A stretch of DNA of 64,000 nt from Prolixibacteraceae bacterium (GTDB lineage Bacteria; Bacteroidota; Bacteroidia; Bacteroidales; Prolixibacteraceae): contig DOAQ01000010.1 in assembly GCA_003506435.1 (NCBI GenBank), forward strand, positions 1-64,000, read 5' to 3'. The notes beneath the pieces are model-generated. The model did not search any database and was not told the DNA's origin. It was given only the letters and a program-made list of their open reading frames with translations. Below, piece after piece: positions 54,701 through 63,787 of the stretch (positions are counted from its first letter, which is position 1; each line of letters begins with the position of its first letter). The translations under genes were made by a program, and so were the position numbers.

Positions 54701-55618
54701 ATGCGAAAACAAATAATAATAAGTATTTCAATCATTCTTTCCGTTTTTTCAACGAAAGCACAACTGAAAGAATTTGCCTGCACTGATGAGTGGGTCCTGA
54801 AAATCGAAAAACTGGCGCCGACAAAAGCCGATGTTCAACCGAAAAAACAGCACAAGGTACTTGTTTTTAGTTTGTTCACGGGGTATAATCATTGGGTAAT
54901 ACCACACACCAACGAGGTAATAAAAGTTTTGGGTGAAAAAACCGGGGCTTTTGAAGTTGAGGTGAGCACTGATATTTACAAGTTCGAGAAAAAGAACCTT
55001 AAAAATTACGATGCTGTAGTTTTAAACAGTACCTGTTCGGTAGGTCCGCGCAGGGACTTATTTATGGATGTATTGGACAAAGATGAAAAACTGACCGGCG
55101 AACAACGTAAAAATAAAGCAGCAGAACTCGAAGCAAACCTGATTAGCTATGTAAAAAAGGGTGGAGGGCTTATGGTCGTTCACGGAGCCATTGTGATGCA
55201 GAACAACTCAATGCCTTTCAGTGAAATGGTAGGCGGAAGTTTCGACTACCATCCGGCACAGCAGGAGATTACCCTTGAATTGTGCGAACCCAACCATCCG
55301 TTGGTAAAAGCATTTGAAGGAAAACCTTTTGTTCATGTTGATGAACCTTATCTTTTCAATAAAGCCTATACAAAAAAGAATTTCAGACCGTTGCTATACA
55401 TGGACACTTCGAAATTGACCAAAAAAAATAAAGAAATCGACGAGAAAATTAAATACGTCTCGTGGATCAAAAAGCATGGAAAAGGGCGTGTTTTCTATGT
55501 TTCTCCATCACATAATGCACAAAGTTTTGAAGACCGCAGGCTCCTGAAGTTTTTCCTGGATGGAACACAGTATGTGCTGGGTGATTTGAAATGCGATGAT
55601 TCTCCTGCAAAGCTTTAA
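54701..55618 (+). CDS. ThuA-domain protein
   Basis: Exported ThuA-like (glutamine amidotransferase class I fold) protein of 305 residues with a signal MRKQIIISISIILSVFSTKAQ. VLVFSLFTGYNHWVIPHTNEV opens the domain; LISYVKKGGGLMVVHGAIVM and EPNHPLVKAFEG follow. ThuA proteins accompany sugar-derivative catabolism in Bacteroidota; biochemical activity is not firmly established. Spaced 20 and 30 bases from its neighbours. Confidence 0.88.
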   Translation: MRKQIIISISIILSVFSTKAQLKEFACTDEWVLKIEKLAPTKADVQPKKQHKVLVFSLFTGYNHWVIPHTNEVIKVLGEKTGAFEVEVSTDIYKFEKKNLKNYDAVVLNSTCSVGPRRDLFMDVLDKDEKLTGEQRKNKAAELEANLISYVKKGGGLMVVHGAIVMQNNSMPFSEMVGGSFDYHPAQQEITLELCEPNHPLVKAFEGKPFVHVDEPYLFNKAYTKKNFRPLLYMDTSKLTKKNKEIDEKIKYVSWIKKHGKGRVFYVSPSHNAQSFEDRRLLKFFLDGTQYVLGDLKCDDSPAKL

Positions 55619-55648
55619 ATTGAAATCTAAATCAATAAACGATAACCC

Positions 55649-57025
55649 ATGAAACGAAGAACATTACTTAAAAGCATGGCTACTACTGCTGCCGGGATTA
55701 TGGTTGTTCCGACCATCGTCCCCTCTGCGGTATTCGGGAAGAATGCGCCGAGTAACCACATCCGGATCGGACAAATCGGCTGCGGACGAATTGCACGCAG
55801 TCACGATATGGAAGAAACGCTGAAATACGACAAAGCACGGTTTATTGCCGTTTGCGACCTCGACAGCAACCGATTGAAAGACGGGAAAGAGATGGTTGAA
55901 AAATACTACGCCCAAAAGACGGGAAATACGAATTACATGGATGTAAAAATATATGATGATTACCACGAAATGCTCCTCAATCCGGACATTGACGCGGTAA
56001 TTATCAGCACACCCGACCACTGGCATTCACAACCGGCTATTGAAGCGGCATTAGCAAAAAAGCATGTTTATCTGCAAAAACCCACTTCATTAACCATTAC
56101 TGAAGGCCGTTTGCTGAGCGACATCGTCCACAGGCAGGGAATTATTTTACAGGTGGGCACCCAGCAGCGTTCGTCTGCGCAATTCCGCGTTGCTGCCGAA
56201 CTGGTGCGCAACGGCCGTATCGGAAAACTGCACACCGTAAAGATTGGGTTGCCCGGTGATCCATCCGGTCCCGAAGCAACAGAGATGCCCGTTCCAAAAA
56301 ACCTGAACTACGACATGTGGCTGGGATCGACCCCTGAAATACCGTATACCGAAATTGGCGTTCACCCGCAGGTTGGCTACGGTCGCCCGGGATGGCTGCG
56401 CCGCGAACAATATGGCGCCGGAATGATCACCGGTTGGGGACAACACCATTACGATTCGGCCTCATGGGGAATGGATACCGAATACACCGGTCCGGTTTCT
56501 GTTGAAGCGGTTGCCCAATTTCCAAAATCCGGATTTTGGGATGTACACGGCGATTTCATGGTTAAACACGAATACGCCAACGGCATCAGCGTGTACACCA
56601 GCGGTGGTTACACCAACGGTATTCGCTACGAAGGAACGGAAGGTTGGATTTTTGTTTCGCGCGGCAACTATGTAGCTTCAGCCAGCGACCCGGTTTCCAA
56701 GGCAAACAGCTCCAAAGCGCTTGATGCCAGCGACCCGAAGATTCTGGAATCGAAAATCGGTGAAAACGAAATTCATCTGGACAAAAGCGATGAACAACAT
56801 GGCAACTGGCTCGACTGTATTCAATCGGGACAACAACCCATTTCTCCGGTTGAAATCGGGCACCGGGCATGTTCGGTTTGCCTGATCAGCCACATTGCCA
56901 TGAAAATTCCGGGCAAACTCGAATGGGACCCAAAAGCTGAACGGTTCAAAAACAACGATCTGGCTAATTCCATGCTGAGCCGTCCGCAACGTTATCCATA
57001 CGGAACCAATTACATAAAGATTTAA
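55649..57025 (+). CDS. Gfo/Idh/MocA-family oxidoreductase, Tat-exported
   Basis: NAD-dependent oxidoreductase of 458 residues. The N-terminus MKRRTLLKSMATTAAGIMVVPTI is a twin-arginine-type signal (KRRTLLK). The Rossmann motif is IGQIGCGRIARSHDMEE, followed by AVCDLDSNRLK, STPDHWHSQPAIEAALAKKHVYLQKPTSLT (catalytic Lys in YLQKP) and GMITGWGQHHYDSASWGMD. Exported GFO_IDH_MocA proteins in Bacteroidota act on glycans or glycosides (GH109-like); the actual substrate is unknown. Last gene of the operon; a terminator follows. Confidence 0.92.
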   Translation: MKRRTLLKSMATTAAGIMVVPTIVPSAVFGKNAPSNHIRIGQIGCGRIARSHDMEETLKYDKARFIAVCDLDSNRLKDGKEMVEKYYAQKTGNTNYMDVKIYDDYHEMLLNPDIDAVIISTPDHWHSQPAIEAALAKKHVYLQKPTSLTITEGRLLSDIVHRQGIILQVGTQQRSSAQFRVAAELVRNGRIGKLHTVKIGLPGDPSGPEATEMPVPKNLNYDMWLGSTPEIPYTEIGVHPQVGYGRPGWLRREQYGAGMITGWGQHHYDSASWGMDTEYTGPVSVEAVAQFPKSGFWDVHGDFMVKHEYANGISVYTSGGYTNGIRYEGTEGWIFVSRGNYVASASDPVSKANSSKALDASDPKILESKIGENEIHLDKSDEQHGNWLDCIQSGQQPISPVEIGHRACSVCLISHIAMKIPGKLEWDPKAERFKNNDLANSMLSRPQRYPYGTNYIKI

Positions 57026-57058
57026 AGCAATTTATTATTCCGATAAACTTTAAAAATT

Positions 57059-57104
57059 AGCCTGAAAATAAGGGAAAATAACCTCTGTTTTCAGGCTTTT
57101 TATT
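57059..57104 (+). terminator. Terminator of the UroD-ThuA-oxidoreductase operon
   Basis: AGCCTGAAAA at 57059-57068 pairs with TTTTCAGGCT at 57088-57097 in a perfect 10-bp stem, then T residues. Together with the intergenic space to 57351 (no gene seen) it fills 326 bases between the oxidoreductase and the DUF2490 gene. Confidence 0.75.
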
Positions 57105-57351
57105 ACCATGAAGATGACGGGAAACAAACAGAAATACAGGAAGTTGTTTTCATTTTGGCATTGTAACATGGAAAAGCTTATGCTGTTGATTATTTTTAAC
57201 AAATAGGCCAAAACGATTGTATTTATGAAACCTGATTACTGATGTCAATTGTTTTCAGTATTTATCTCACGTTTCCTGATTTTTTGGTTGCTGTAACATT
57301 TATGTACCCTAATGTCAGTTTCAAAAACGTCACGACTTGCAATGGTGGTAG

Positions 57352-58002
57352 CTATATGGATATTTCGTATTCCACCCCGAACACATAAAAATCTTTATGG
57401 ACTAATTCTGACCACAAACCATATAAACAAATGTCCTGATTTTGGGAAAGACTGTACTTAACAGCCAAAGAGTATCTAAGCTCATCAACGGTCTTTGTTC
57501 CACTATTTCCAAATGAATAAAACGATTCGATTGTTGCAGTAGGAGTAACCTTCCACTCTGGTTTTTTATATTCAACCCTGAAACGGTTTCTCCAGTATAA
57601 ATCATTTTTCATATTCGCTCCCGGAAGCGGCTTTCTGGTCAACTGAATTCGCTCTCTATGACTAAATACAAAGTCTGAAAGCCGCCATTTCACTGCAAGT
57701 GTGGAAAAGAAACGATTTCGGATTTCACGATAATCCGTCATGTTGTAGTTCATGAGCAAGTATCCTGCATTAAATTTCATAAATGAAGTGACCGGATAAT
57801 TTCCTTCAAACCCAATGCTGATCCGATCAATTATTTTACTGTTATCTTTGGTATAAAACTCACCATTTAAAGCCAGGCTTCCTGATTTGATTTTCTTACT
57901 GGCTAAAAGATCGATCCATACACCCAAATCGTTAGACTGAGCGTACAGTTTATTAAAAGCAAACAGAAAAATTAGAACAAGAATTTTAATTTTCACATTC
58001 AT
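57352..58002 (-). CDS. DUF2490-family outer-membrane-like protein
   Basis: 216 residues with a signal peptide (MNVKIKILVLIFLFAFNKLYAQ). Repeating amphipathic strands with aromatic ends (RFFSTLAVKWRLSDFVFSHRERIQL, RFRVEYKKPEWKVTPTATIESFY) are typical of the DUF2490 beta-barrel family. Function unknown. The C-terminal residues VEYEISI end in a strand pattern. It stands alone. Confidence 0.8.
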   Translation of the reverse strand: MNVKIKILVLIFLFAFNKLYAQSNDLGVWIDLLASKKIKSGSLALNGEFYTKDNSKIIDRISIGFEGNYPVTSFMKFNAGYLLMNYNMTDYREIRNRFFSTLAVKWRLSDFVFSHRERIQLTRKPLPGANMKNDLYWRNRFRVEYKKPEWKVTPTATIESFYSFGNSGTKTVDELRYSLAVKYSLSQNQDICLYGLWSELVHKDFYVFGVEYEISI

Positions 58003-58159
58003 TATTAAGTTTCAGTTGGTCAAATCTGGTTCAGATATAATTGTAAAAATGCCAATATATGAATTTGATTTAAATGATTACTCACTCATCCATCGAATTT
58101 GGGTTAGAAAGCTTATGAAAATCCGGAACATTTCCTATCAGACTTTGTTCAAACCAGCC

Positions 58160-58199
58160 TAAAATAAAAAAGAGCTACGATTTTTTTTCGTAACTCTTT
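58160..58199 (-). terminator. Terminator of the CAU tRNA gene
   Basis: AAAGAGCTACGA at ~58169-58180 pairs with TCGTAACTCTTT at 58188-58199 (11 of 12), with a T-rich tail on the minus strand, 11 bases after the tRNA. Confidence 0.65.
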
Positions 58200-58209
58200 G
58201 ATTTTTAAG

Positions 58210-58283
58210 TGGGCCCACCTGGGCTTGAACCAGGGACTCCCTGATTATGAGTCAGGTGCTCTAACCAACTGAGCTATAGGCCC
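58210..58283 (-). tRNA. tRNA with CAU anticodon (Met, or Ile2)
   Basis: 74 nt. The acceptor stem is GGGCCTA with TGGGCCC plus discriminator A, D arm TAGCTCAGTTGGTTAGAGC, anticodon stem CCTGA/TCAGG with loop CTCATAA (anticodon CAT), T arm CCTGG TTCAAGC CCAGG. The first pair is G-C, so it is not initiator tRNA. Elongator Met and lysidine-modified Ile2 cannot be separated with confidence here; no CCA is encoded. Confidence 0.92.
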
Positions 58284-58416
58284 TAATGATTTATGATTTA
58301 TAAATTACTATTTATTATTTCAAATATTTTCTTTTTAGAACGTTAATCAAAAACTATGGTTTTTGAATTTCGGAGTGCAAGTTTACTGAATTAGCACAAA
58401 ATACACAAATAAAATT

Positions 58417-59097
58417 TTAATTTTCCGGAACATCATTTACCGGAGTCGCCGTTTCGGCGGGTTCCGCCGTCTCTTCTTCCTCCGGTTTTTTATCGAGCTG
58501 ATTGAAAAGCTTCCGGTAAAAAATTAGAATGGAAAAAATACCAACGGTTATCGATGAATCAGCAATATTAAATACCGGCCTGAAAAACAGGAAGTCGTTG
58601 CCTCCCCAAAAGGGGACCCATTCGGGATAGCGTCCCTGTATCAGCGGAAAATAAAACATATCGACTACACGTCCGTGCAGAAAAGTTGCATAACCTCCTC
58701 CTTCGGAGAAAAGTGTGGCTACTTTGCCATAACTGTCGCTGAAAATAAGCCCGTAAAAAGCGCTGTCGATAATATTTCCGATTGCCCCGGCAAAAATGAG
58801 CGAAACGCAAATAATAAAGCCCATCGGGAGTTCTTTTTTTATGAGCTTCAGCAAATACCAACCAATGGCAATCACAGCCAGAATACGGAATACGCTTAAA
58901 AATATTTTACCGTACTGCCCGGCAAATTCAAACCCAAATGCCATTCCGTTGTTTTCCACGAAATGGATGATAAACCAGTTACCAATCACCGAAAATTCTT
59001 CTCCCAGCGACATGCTTGTTTTAATCCAGATTTTCAGAATCTGGTCGGCAACCAGTATCAGCGTAACAATCAATATTGATTTTGTAAGTCTCGACAT
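58417..59097 (-). CDS. lspA: Lipoprotein signal peptidase (signal peptidase II)
   Basis: Membrane aspartyl protease that cleaves lipoprotein signal peptides. Start at 59097 (MSRLTKSILIVTLILVADQ); the 15-codon extension is dropped. Four membrane helices, ENNGMAFGFEFAGQYG, the catalytic Asp in GAIGNIIDSAFYG and the second in FNIADSSITVG. At 226 residues it is longer than E. coli LspA because of a cytoplasmic tail rich in Glu/Pro and an additional loop. Probably in an operon with dksA and ileS. It serves the many lipoproteins in this window. Confidence 0.94.
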   Translation of the reverse strand: MSRLTKSILIVTLILVADQILKIWIKTSMSLGEEFSVIGNWFIIHFVENNGMAFGFEFAGQYGKIFLSVFRILAVIAIGWYLLKLIKKELPMGFIICVSLIFAGAIGNIIDSAFYGLIFSDSYGKVATLFSEGGGYATFLHGRVVDMFYFPLIQGRYPEWVPFWGGNDFLFFRPVFNIADSSITVGIFSILIFYRKLFNQLDKKPEEEETAEPAETATPVNDVPEN

Positions 59098-59175
59098 AAT
59101 TTTTCTGTTAAAAAAAATGATTGAAAGAAACACTCCTTTCAACCATTTTAAATAGTATGGTCCTACCGGGGAAAT

Positions 59176-59553
59176 TTAACCCTGGTTATTTTTTGCATCA
59201 ATACTTAACGTTGCATGGGGTACCGCCCGCAACCTTTCTTTCGAAATTAGTTTACCGGTTTCACGGCATATTCCGTAGGTTTTGTTTTCAATACGGACCA
59301 GCGCAGCATTAAGATATTGAATGAATTTCAACTGCCGTTGTGCAAGTTTCCCTGCTTCTTCTTTCGACAAGGTTGCAGCGCCTTCTTCCAGTACCTTAAA
59401 TGTTGGCGAAGTATCCTGTGTGTCGTTACCATCTTCGTGCGTGATTGAGTTACGATAAATTTCGTAATCTTTCTGCGCTTTTTCCAGCTTTTTAAGGATC
59501 AGCTCCTTAAATTCAGCCAGTTCGCTGTCTGAGTATCTGTTCTTTTCTGTCAT
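59176..59553 (-). CDS. TraR/DksA-family protein
   Basis: 125 residues from ATG 59553 (MTEKNRYSDSELAEFK). An N-terminal coiled coil (LILKKLEKAQKDYEIYRNS) and a C-terminal globular part, YGICRETGKLISKERLRAVPHATL. Only one Cys remains of the four-Cys zinc finger. A DksA-like secondary-channel RNA polymerase regulator is the family role. Located between ileS (113-base gap) and lspA (78-base gap), a common Bacteroidota arrangement. Confidence 0.9.
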   Translation of the reverse strand: MTEKNRYSDSELAEFKELILKKLEKAQKDYEIYRNSITHEDGNDTQDTSPTFKVLEEGAATLSKEEAGKLAQRQLKFIQYLNAALVRIENKTYGICRETGKLISKERLRAVPHATLSIDAKNNQG

Positions 59554-59666
59554 AACCCAAAATATTAAATTTATCGAAACAGGGCAGCATTTTGCACTCA
59601 ATCCCTGCGTCTAAATTTATAAAATTATTTTGAAAACGGATACGTCAAATAACATTCCTTCTATAC

Positions 59667-62600
59667 CTACGAAGTATGCTTTTCCACGCTTATCCGCGCC
59701 AAAACATCTGTATCAATTTCTACCTCTTTTGCCTTATTGCCGGTAAGTTCATCAACTATAACAAGTTCGGCTGCGAGGGTTTGGTTGCAAATATAGTTTT
59801 TATAATTCTGAACTGCTTCATTGAAGGCATCATGTTTCTGAATTTTTATTTTCACACGGTCAGTCACTTCAAAGTCGCTCTCTTTGCGTATGTTCTGGAT
59901 TTTGTTGATGAACTCGCGGGCAATCCCTTCCTGCTTCAGTTCGTCGGTAACATTGATGTCCAATGCGATGGTCATTCCGCCTTCGCTGGCGACCAGCCAA
60001 CCCGGAATATCTTCAGTCATAATTTCAACATCTTCCAGTGTAAGCTCAACCTGCTCACCGGCAATAACGAGCTGGTAATTGCCCGTTTTCTCAAGTCCTG
60101 CAATTTCTGATTGACCGAACTGAGCAACAGCACCGGCAATCTGCTTCATTATTTTGCCGTATTTCGGGCCTAATGTTTTGAAGTTAGGTTTTATTTTCTT
60201 TTTAATAATTCCTTCCGAATCGGTGATAAATTCGAGTTCCTTCACATTCACTTCCGACAAAACAATATCTTTCACCGCATTAAACTGTTCCTGAAAATGA
60301 GTATTCAGTAATGGTACCATAATTTTGGCAAGTGGCTGGCGAACTTTCAGTTTTTCTTTCCTGCGGAGACCCAAAATCATCGACGAAGCTTTTTGTGCAA
60401 TGTCCATTTTTTCTTCCAGTTCCTTATCTATCAGGCTTTCATCGGCAACAGGGAAATCAGCCAGATGAACACTCTGATCGGTTTCTTTCCCTGTTATTTT
60501 ATTCAGATCGGAAAAAATCAGGTCGGAAAAAAACGGGGCCATCGGAGCCGACAGTTTTGCCACCGTCACCAAGCAAGTGTACAACGTTTGGTAAGCCGAA
60601 ATTTTATCCTGATTGTATTCGCCACCCCAGTAACGTTTGCGGCTCAGGCGTACAAACCAGTTGCTCAGGTTCTCGGTTACAAATTCGGAAATGGCACGCC
60701 CGGCGCGGGTTGGCTCGTAATTTTCGAGGCTCTCTCCTACTTCTTTCACCAACGTATTCATCAACGAAAGAATCCAGCGATCGAGTTCGGGGCGCTGTGC
60801 AACAGGAACTTCCTCTTCGCTGTATTTAAAGCCGTCGATGTTGGCATACAAAGCAAAGAAATTATAGGTATTGTAAAGTGTTCCGAAGAATTTACGTTTT
60901 ACTTCGTCCACTCCGTTGATATCGAATTTCAGGTTGTCCCACGGTTGCGAGTTGGTCAGCATGTACCAGCGCAACGGATCGGAGCCATGTTTTTCAATGG
61001 CATCGAACGGGTCGACAGCATTGCCCAAACGTTTCGACATTTTATTGCCATTTTTATCGAGCACCAACCCGTTGGAAATAATATTTTTAAAGGCAACCGA
61101 TTCGTCAATCATGGTTGCAATGGTATGCAACGTAAAGAACCAGCCGCGGGTTTGGTCGACTCCTTCAGCAATAAAATCGGCAGGGAATGGAATACCCTTG
61201 AAAGCCCCATCCCCATCCCTTCCCCCAAGGGAAAGGGAGTCCAGTGTGCGATTGATTTCCCCCAGAACTGCTTCTATGTTATTCAGGACTTCTTCATTTG
61301 TAAATCGAATCACCTTGTACCCTAGACTTTCAAGAATTTCCGTTCGTTGTAAATCTGAAATTTCAACCTCCGGTAAATTGTGATAACCTCCATCGACTTC
61401 AATGATAAGTTGTTTTGACAAGCAAACAAAATCAGCAATGAATTGATCAACTATATGCTGGCGTCGGAACTTATAACTATCGAGTTGTTTCCCTCTCAGG
61501 TTTTGCCATAAAAATTTTTCTGCATCCGTCGGGTTCTCCAGTTGTTTTTCAGCCAACTCTTTTAACAACGGATAACTTGAATTTCTCGCCGTCTGATACT
61601 TCGGAGTGTCCATTCCCCTTCCTTTGGAGGGGGTTAGGGGGAGGCTTGTCTCGAACGGATAATGATGCTGAGCATACGGCATGGCGCCCGAATCGAACCA
61701 AACGTCAATCAGGTCGGTTTCGCGGTACATTTTTTCTCCGGAAGAAGAAACCAGTACAATTCCATCGACATACGGACGGTGCAAATCGACCTTTTCGTAA
61801 TTTTCTTTAGAATATTCGCCATCCACAAAACCGGCGAAAATATTTTTCTCCATCACACCGGCATCAACTGCTTTGTTGATTTCGGCCATCAGTTCTTCCA
61901 TCGAACCGATGCATTTTTCTTCCGAACCATCTTCGGTGCGCCAGATGGGCAGTGGAGTTCCCCAGAAACGCGAACGGCTCAGGTTCCAGTCGACCAGGTT
62001 TTCGAGCCAGTTGCCAAAACGCCCGGTTCCGGTCGATTGCGGTTTCCAGTTGATGGTATTATTCAATGCGATCAATTTGTCTTTTACCGCGGTGGTACGG
62101 ATAAACCACGAATCAAGCGGGTAATACAAAACCGGCTTGTCGGTACGCCAACAATGCGGATAACTGTGTACATGCTTTTCAATTTTGAAAACTTTGTTTT
62201 GTGTTTTCAGCATCACGGCAATATCAACATCAACCGTCGGATCGTTTTCCGACAGGCTTTCGTCGTATTCATTTTTCACATATCGTCCGGCAAAAGCAGA
62301 ATATGTTTCCTGGTTTACAAAACCGGCAACAAAATCATCCTGCATATTTTCCATCAGGAACAATCGGCCTGATTTATCGACCATCGGTTGCTTTTTGCCT
62401 TCCTTGTCAACGACCATCAACGGAACAATTCCATTTTGTTTGGCAACCCGGTCATCATCGGCTCCGAAAGTCGGGGCAATGTGAACAATACCGGTTCCAT
62501 CTTCAGTAGTAACAAAATCGCCGGTAATGACACGGAATGCATCGCCGTCGGGTTTTACCCAATCGATGAGTTGCTCGTAGTTGACGCCTTCCAGCTCGGT

Positions 62601-63545
62601 TCCTTTGTATTCGCCCGAAATCTGGAAAGGTATCTTTTTGTCGCCCGTCTGGTATGCGCCAAAATCGAGCGTTGCATTTTCAGGATTGAAATGGGCGTTT
62701 ACAAGTTCTTTGGCAACGACCAAAGTGACCGGAATCCCGGAATACGGATTGTATGTTTTTACTTTTACATAGCTGATTTTCGGCCCTACGCAAAGCGCTG
62801 TATTCGACGGCAAAGTCCACGGAGTGGTTGTCCATGCAAGAATGTATAAATCGGTATCGACACCTTCGAAAAGGAATTCAGATTTGGTGTCGCGGATCAC
62901 TTTAAACTGAGCGACTGCTGTCGTGTCTTTCACATCGCGGTAACAACCCGGCTGGTTTAGCTCATGCGAACTCAGGCCGGTTCCGGCAGCAGGTGAATAA
63001 GGCTGAATGGTGTATCCTTTGTAAAGCAGTCCTTTGTTGTAAAGCTGCTTCAGCAACCACCAGAGTGTTTCGATGTAACGGTTGTCGTACGTGATGTACG
63101 GGTCGTCCATATTGACCCAGTAGCCCATGCGGCGGGTCAGTTCTTCCCACTCGCGGGTATATTTCATCACCTCCTTGCGGCAGGCAGCATTGTACTCTTC
63201 AACTGTAATTTTTGTACCGATGTCTTCCTTGGTAATTCCCAGCGATTTTTCAACGCTCAGTTCCACAGGCAGGCCGTGCGTGTCCCATCCGGCTTTGCGG
63301 TGAACACGAAAGCCTTTCATGGTTTTGTAGCGGCAGAAAGTATCTTTGATGGCACGCGCCATCACGTGATGAATTCCCGGCATTCCGTTGGCAGAGGGTG
63401 GCCCTTCATAAAAAACAAAAGTTTCATGCCCTTCGCGGGTCCAAATGCTTTTATGAAATGTATCGTCTTCCTCCCATCTTTTCAATACCTCTTTATTGAT
63501 CTGGGATAAATCTAACTGCTTGTATTCGCGGAATTTATCGCTCAT
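59667..63545 (-). CDS. ileS: Isoleucyl-tRNA synthetase with inserted DUF559 domain
   Basis: Class I synthetase charging tRNA-Ile. Standard parts: HIGH-type GMPGIHHVMARAIKD, editing domain with TTTPWTLPSNTA and GTGIVHIAPTFGADD, DVWFDSGAMPYAQHHYPFE, KMSKRLGN as KMSKS, and the anticodon-binding C-terminus. At 1292 residues it is ~150 longer than expected (about 1140). The excess is a DUF559 endonuclease-like insert at residues ~633-782, between HYPFE and FPADFIAEGVDQTRGWF, in frame and without stop. Removing it restores an ordinary enzyme. No splice junctions of an intein are seen, so the domain is presumably kept in the protein as a surface loop. First gene of ileS-dksA-lspA. Confidence 0.93.
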   Translation of the reverse strand: MSDKFREYKQLDLSQINKEVLKRWEEDDTFHKSIWTREGHETFVFYEGPPSANGMPGIHHVMARAIKDTFCRYKTMKGFRVHRKAGWDTHGLPVELSVEKSLGITKEDIGTKITVEEYNAACRKEVMKYTREWEELTRRMGYWVNMDDPYITYDNRYIETLWWLLKQLYNKGLLYKGYTIQPYSPAAGTGLSSHELNQPGCYRDVKDTTAVAQFKVIRDTKSEFLFEGVDTDLYILAWTTTPWTLPSNTALCVGPKISYVKVKTYNPYSGIPVTLVVAKELVNAHFNPENATLDFGAYQTGDKKIPFQISGEYKGTELEGVNYEQLIDWVKPDGDAFRVITGDFVTTEDGTGIVHIAPTFGADDDRVAKQNGIVPLMVVDKEGKKQPMVDKSGRLFLMENMQDDFVAGFVNQETYSAFAGRYVKNEYDESLSENDPTVDVDIAVMLKTQNKVFKIEKHVHSYPHCWRTDKPVLYYPLDSWFIRTTAVKDKLIALNNTINWKPQSTGTGRFGNWLENLVDWNLSRSRFWGTPLPIWRTEDGSEEKCIGSMEELMAEINKAVDAGVMEKNIFAGFVDGEYSKENYEKVDLHRPYVDGIVLVSSSGEKMYRETDLIDVWFDSGAMPYAQHHYPFETSLPLTPSKGRGMDTPKYQTARNSSYPLLKELAEKQLENPTDAEKFLWQNLRGKQLDSYKFRRQHIVDQFIADFVCLSKQLIIEVDGGYHNLPEVEISDLQRTEILESLGYKVIRFTNEEVLNNIEAVLGEINRTLDSLSLGGRDGDGAFKGIPFPADFIAEGVDQTRGWFFTLHTIATMIDESVAFKNIISNGLVLDKNGNKMSKRLGNAVDPFDAIEKHGSDPLRWYMLTNSQPWDNLKFDINGVDEVKRKFFGTLYNTYNFFALYANIDGFKYSEEEVPVAQRPELDRWILSLMNTLVKEVGESLENYEPTRAGRAISEFVTENLSNWFVRLSRKRYWGGEYNQDKISAYQTLYTCLVTVAKLSAPMAPFFSDLIFSDLNKITGKETDQSVHLADFPVADESLIDKELEEKMDIAQKASSMILGLRRKEKLKVRQPLAKIMVPLLNTHFQEQFNAVKDIVLSEVNVKELEFITDSEGIIKKKIKPNFKTLGPKYGKIMKQIAGAVAQFGQSEIAGLEKTGNYQLVIAGEQVELTLEDVEIMTEDIPGWLVASEGGMTIALDINVTDELKQEGIAREFINKIQNIRKESDFEVTDRVKIKIQKHDAFNEAVQNYKNYICNQTLAAELVIVDELTGNKAKEVEIDTDVLARISVEKHTS
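61200..61650 (-). mobile_element. DUF559 insertion element inside ileS
   Basis: About 451 bases in frame with ileS. Ends are C-rich and related in inverted orientation: minus-strand 5' end AAGCCTCCCCCTAACCCCC..., 3' end the complement of AAGCCCCATCCCCATCCC.... Each end folds on itself (CCTCC AAA GGAAGG; CCCTT CCCCC AAGGG). Between them lie residues SSYPLLKELAEKQLENPTDAE to EEVLNNIEAVLGEINR, a DUF559/Vsr-like nuclease with Asp705 (IADFV), Glu716 and Asp718 (IIEVDGGYH) as plausible catalytic residues. A Met just inside the 5' end could permit separate expression. Mobility is inferred, not shown. Confidence 0.72.
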
Positions 63546-63582
63546 CGGAAAATTGATTTTTATGCCTTGATTTTAAAATGTG

Positions 63583-63590
63583 CAAATATA
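63583..63590 (-). promoter_or_regulatory. -7 box of ileS
   Basis: The minus strand reads TATATTTG followed by CAC, exact to TAnnTTTG, 38-45 bases upstream of the ileS start. Confidence 0.5.
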
Positions 63591-63787
63591 GAAAAAATTT
63601 AAAAGCCCGGAGATAAAGAATGGGTCCAAGCCTGAAACAGAAACGTCTGATTGTTTTCGAAAAATAAATTTGCCCGGAAATAAATCCTGAAACAAATCGT
63701 TTGTCAGATAATTTCTAAATGCAAGCAACCTTTCCGGCATATATTTAATCTTAGTGATGAAAACAAAAATCAGAAAACAAAATTGAG

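Noticed and set aside
61200..61650. Intein or intron in ileS
   Set aside because: There is no Cys/Ser at the first position, no C-terminal His-Asn pair, and no splicing-domain blocks; the frame is open throughout and no intron-type RNA motifs were seen.
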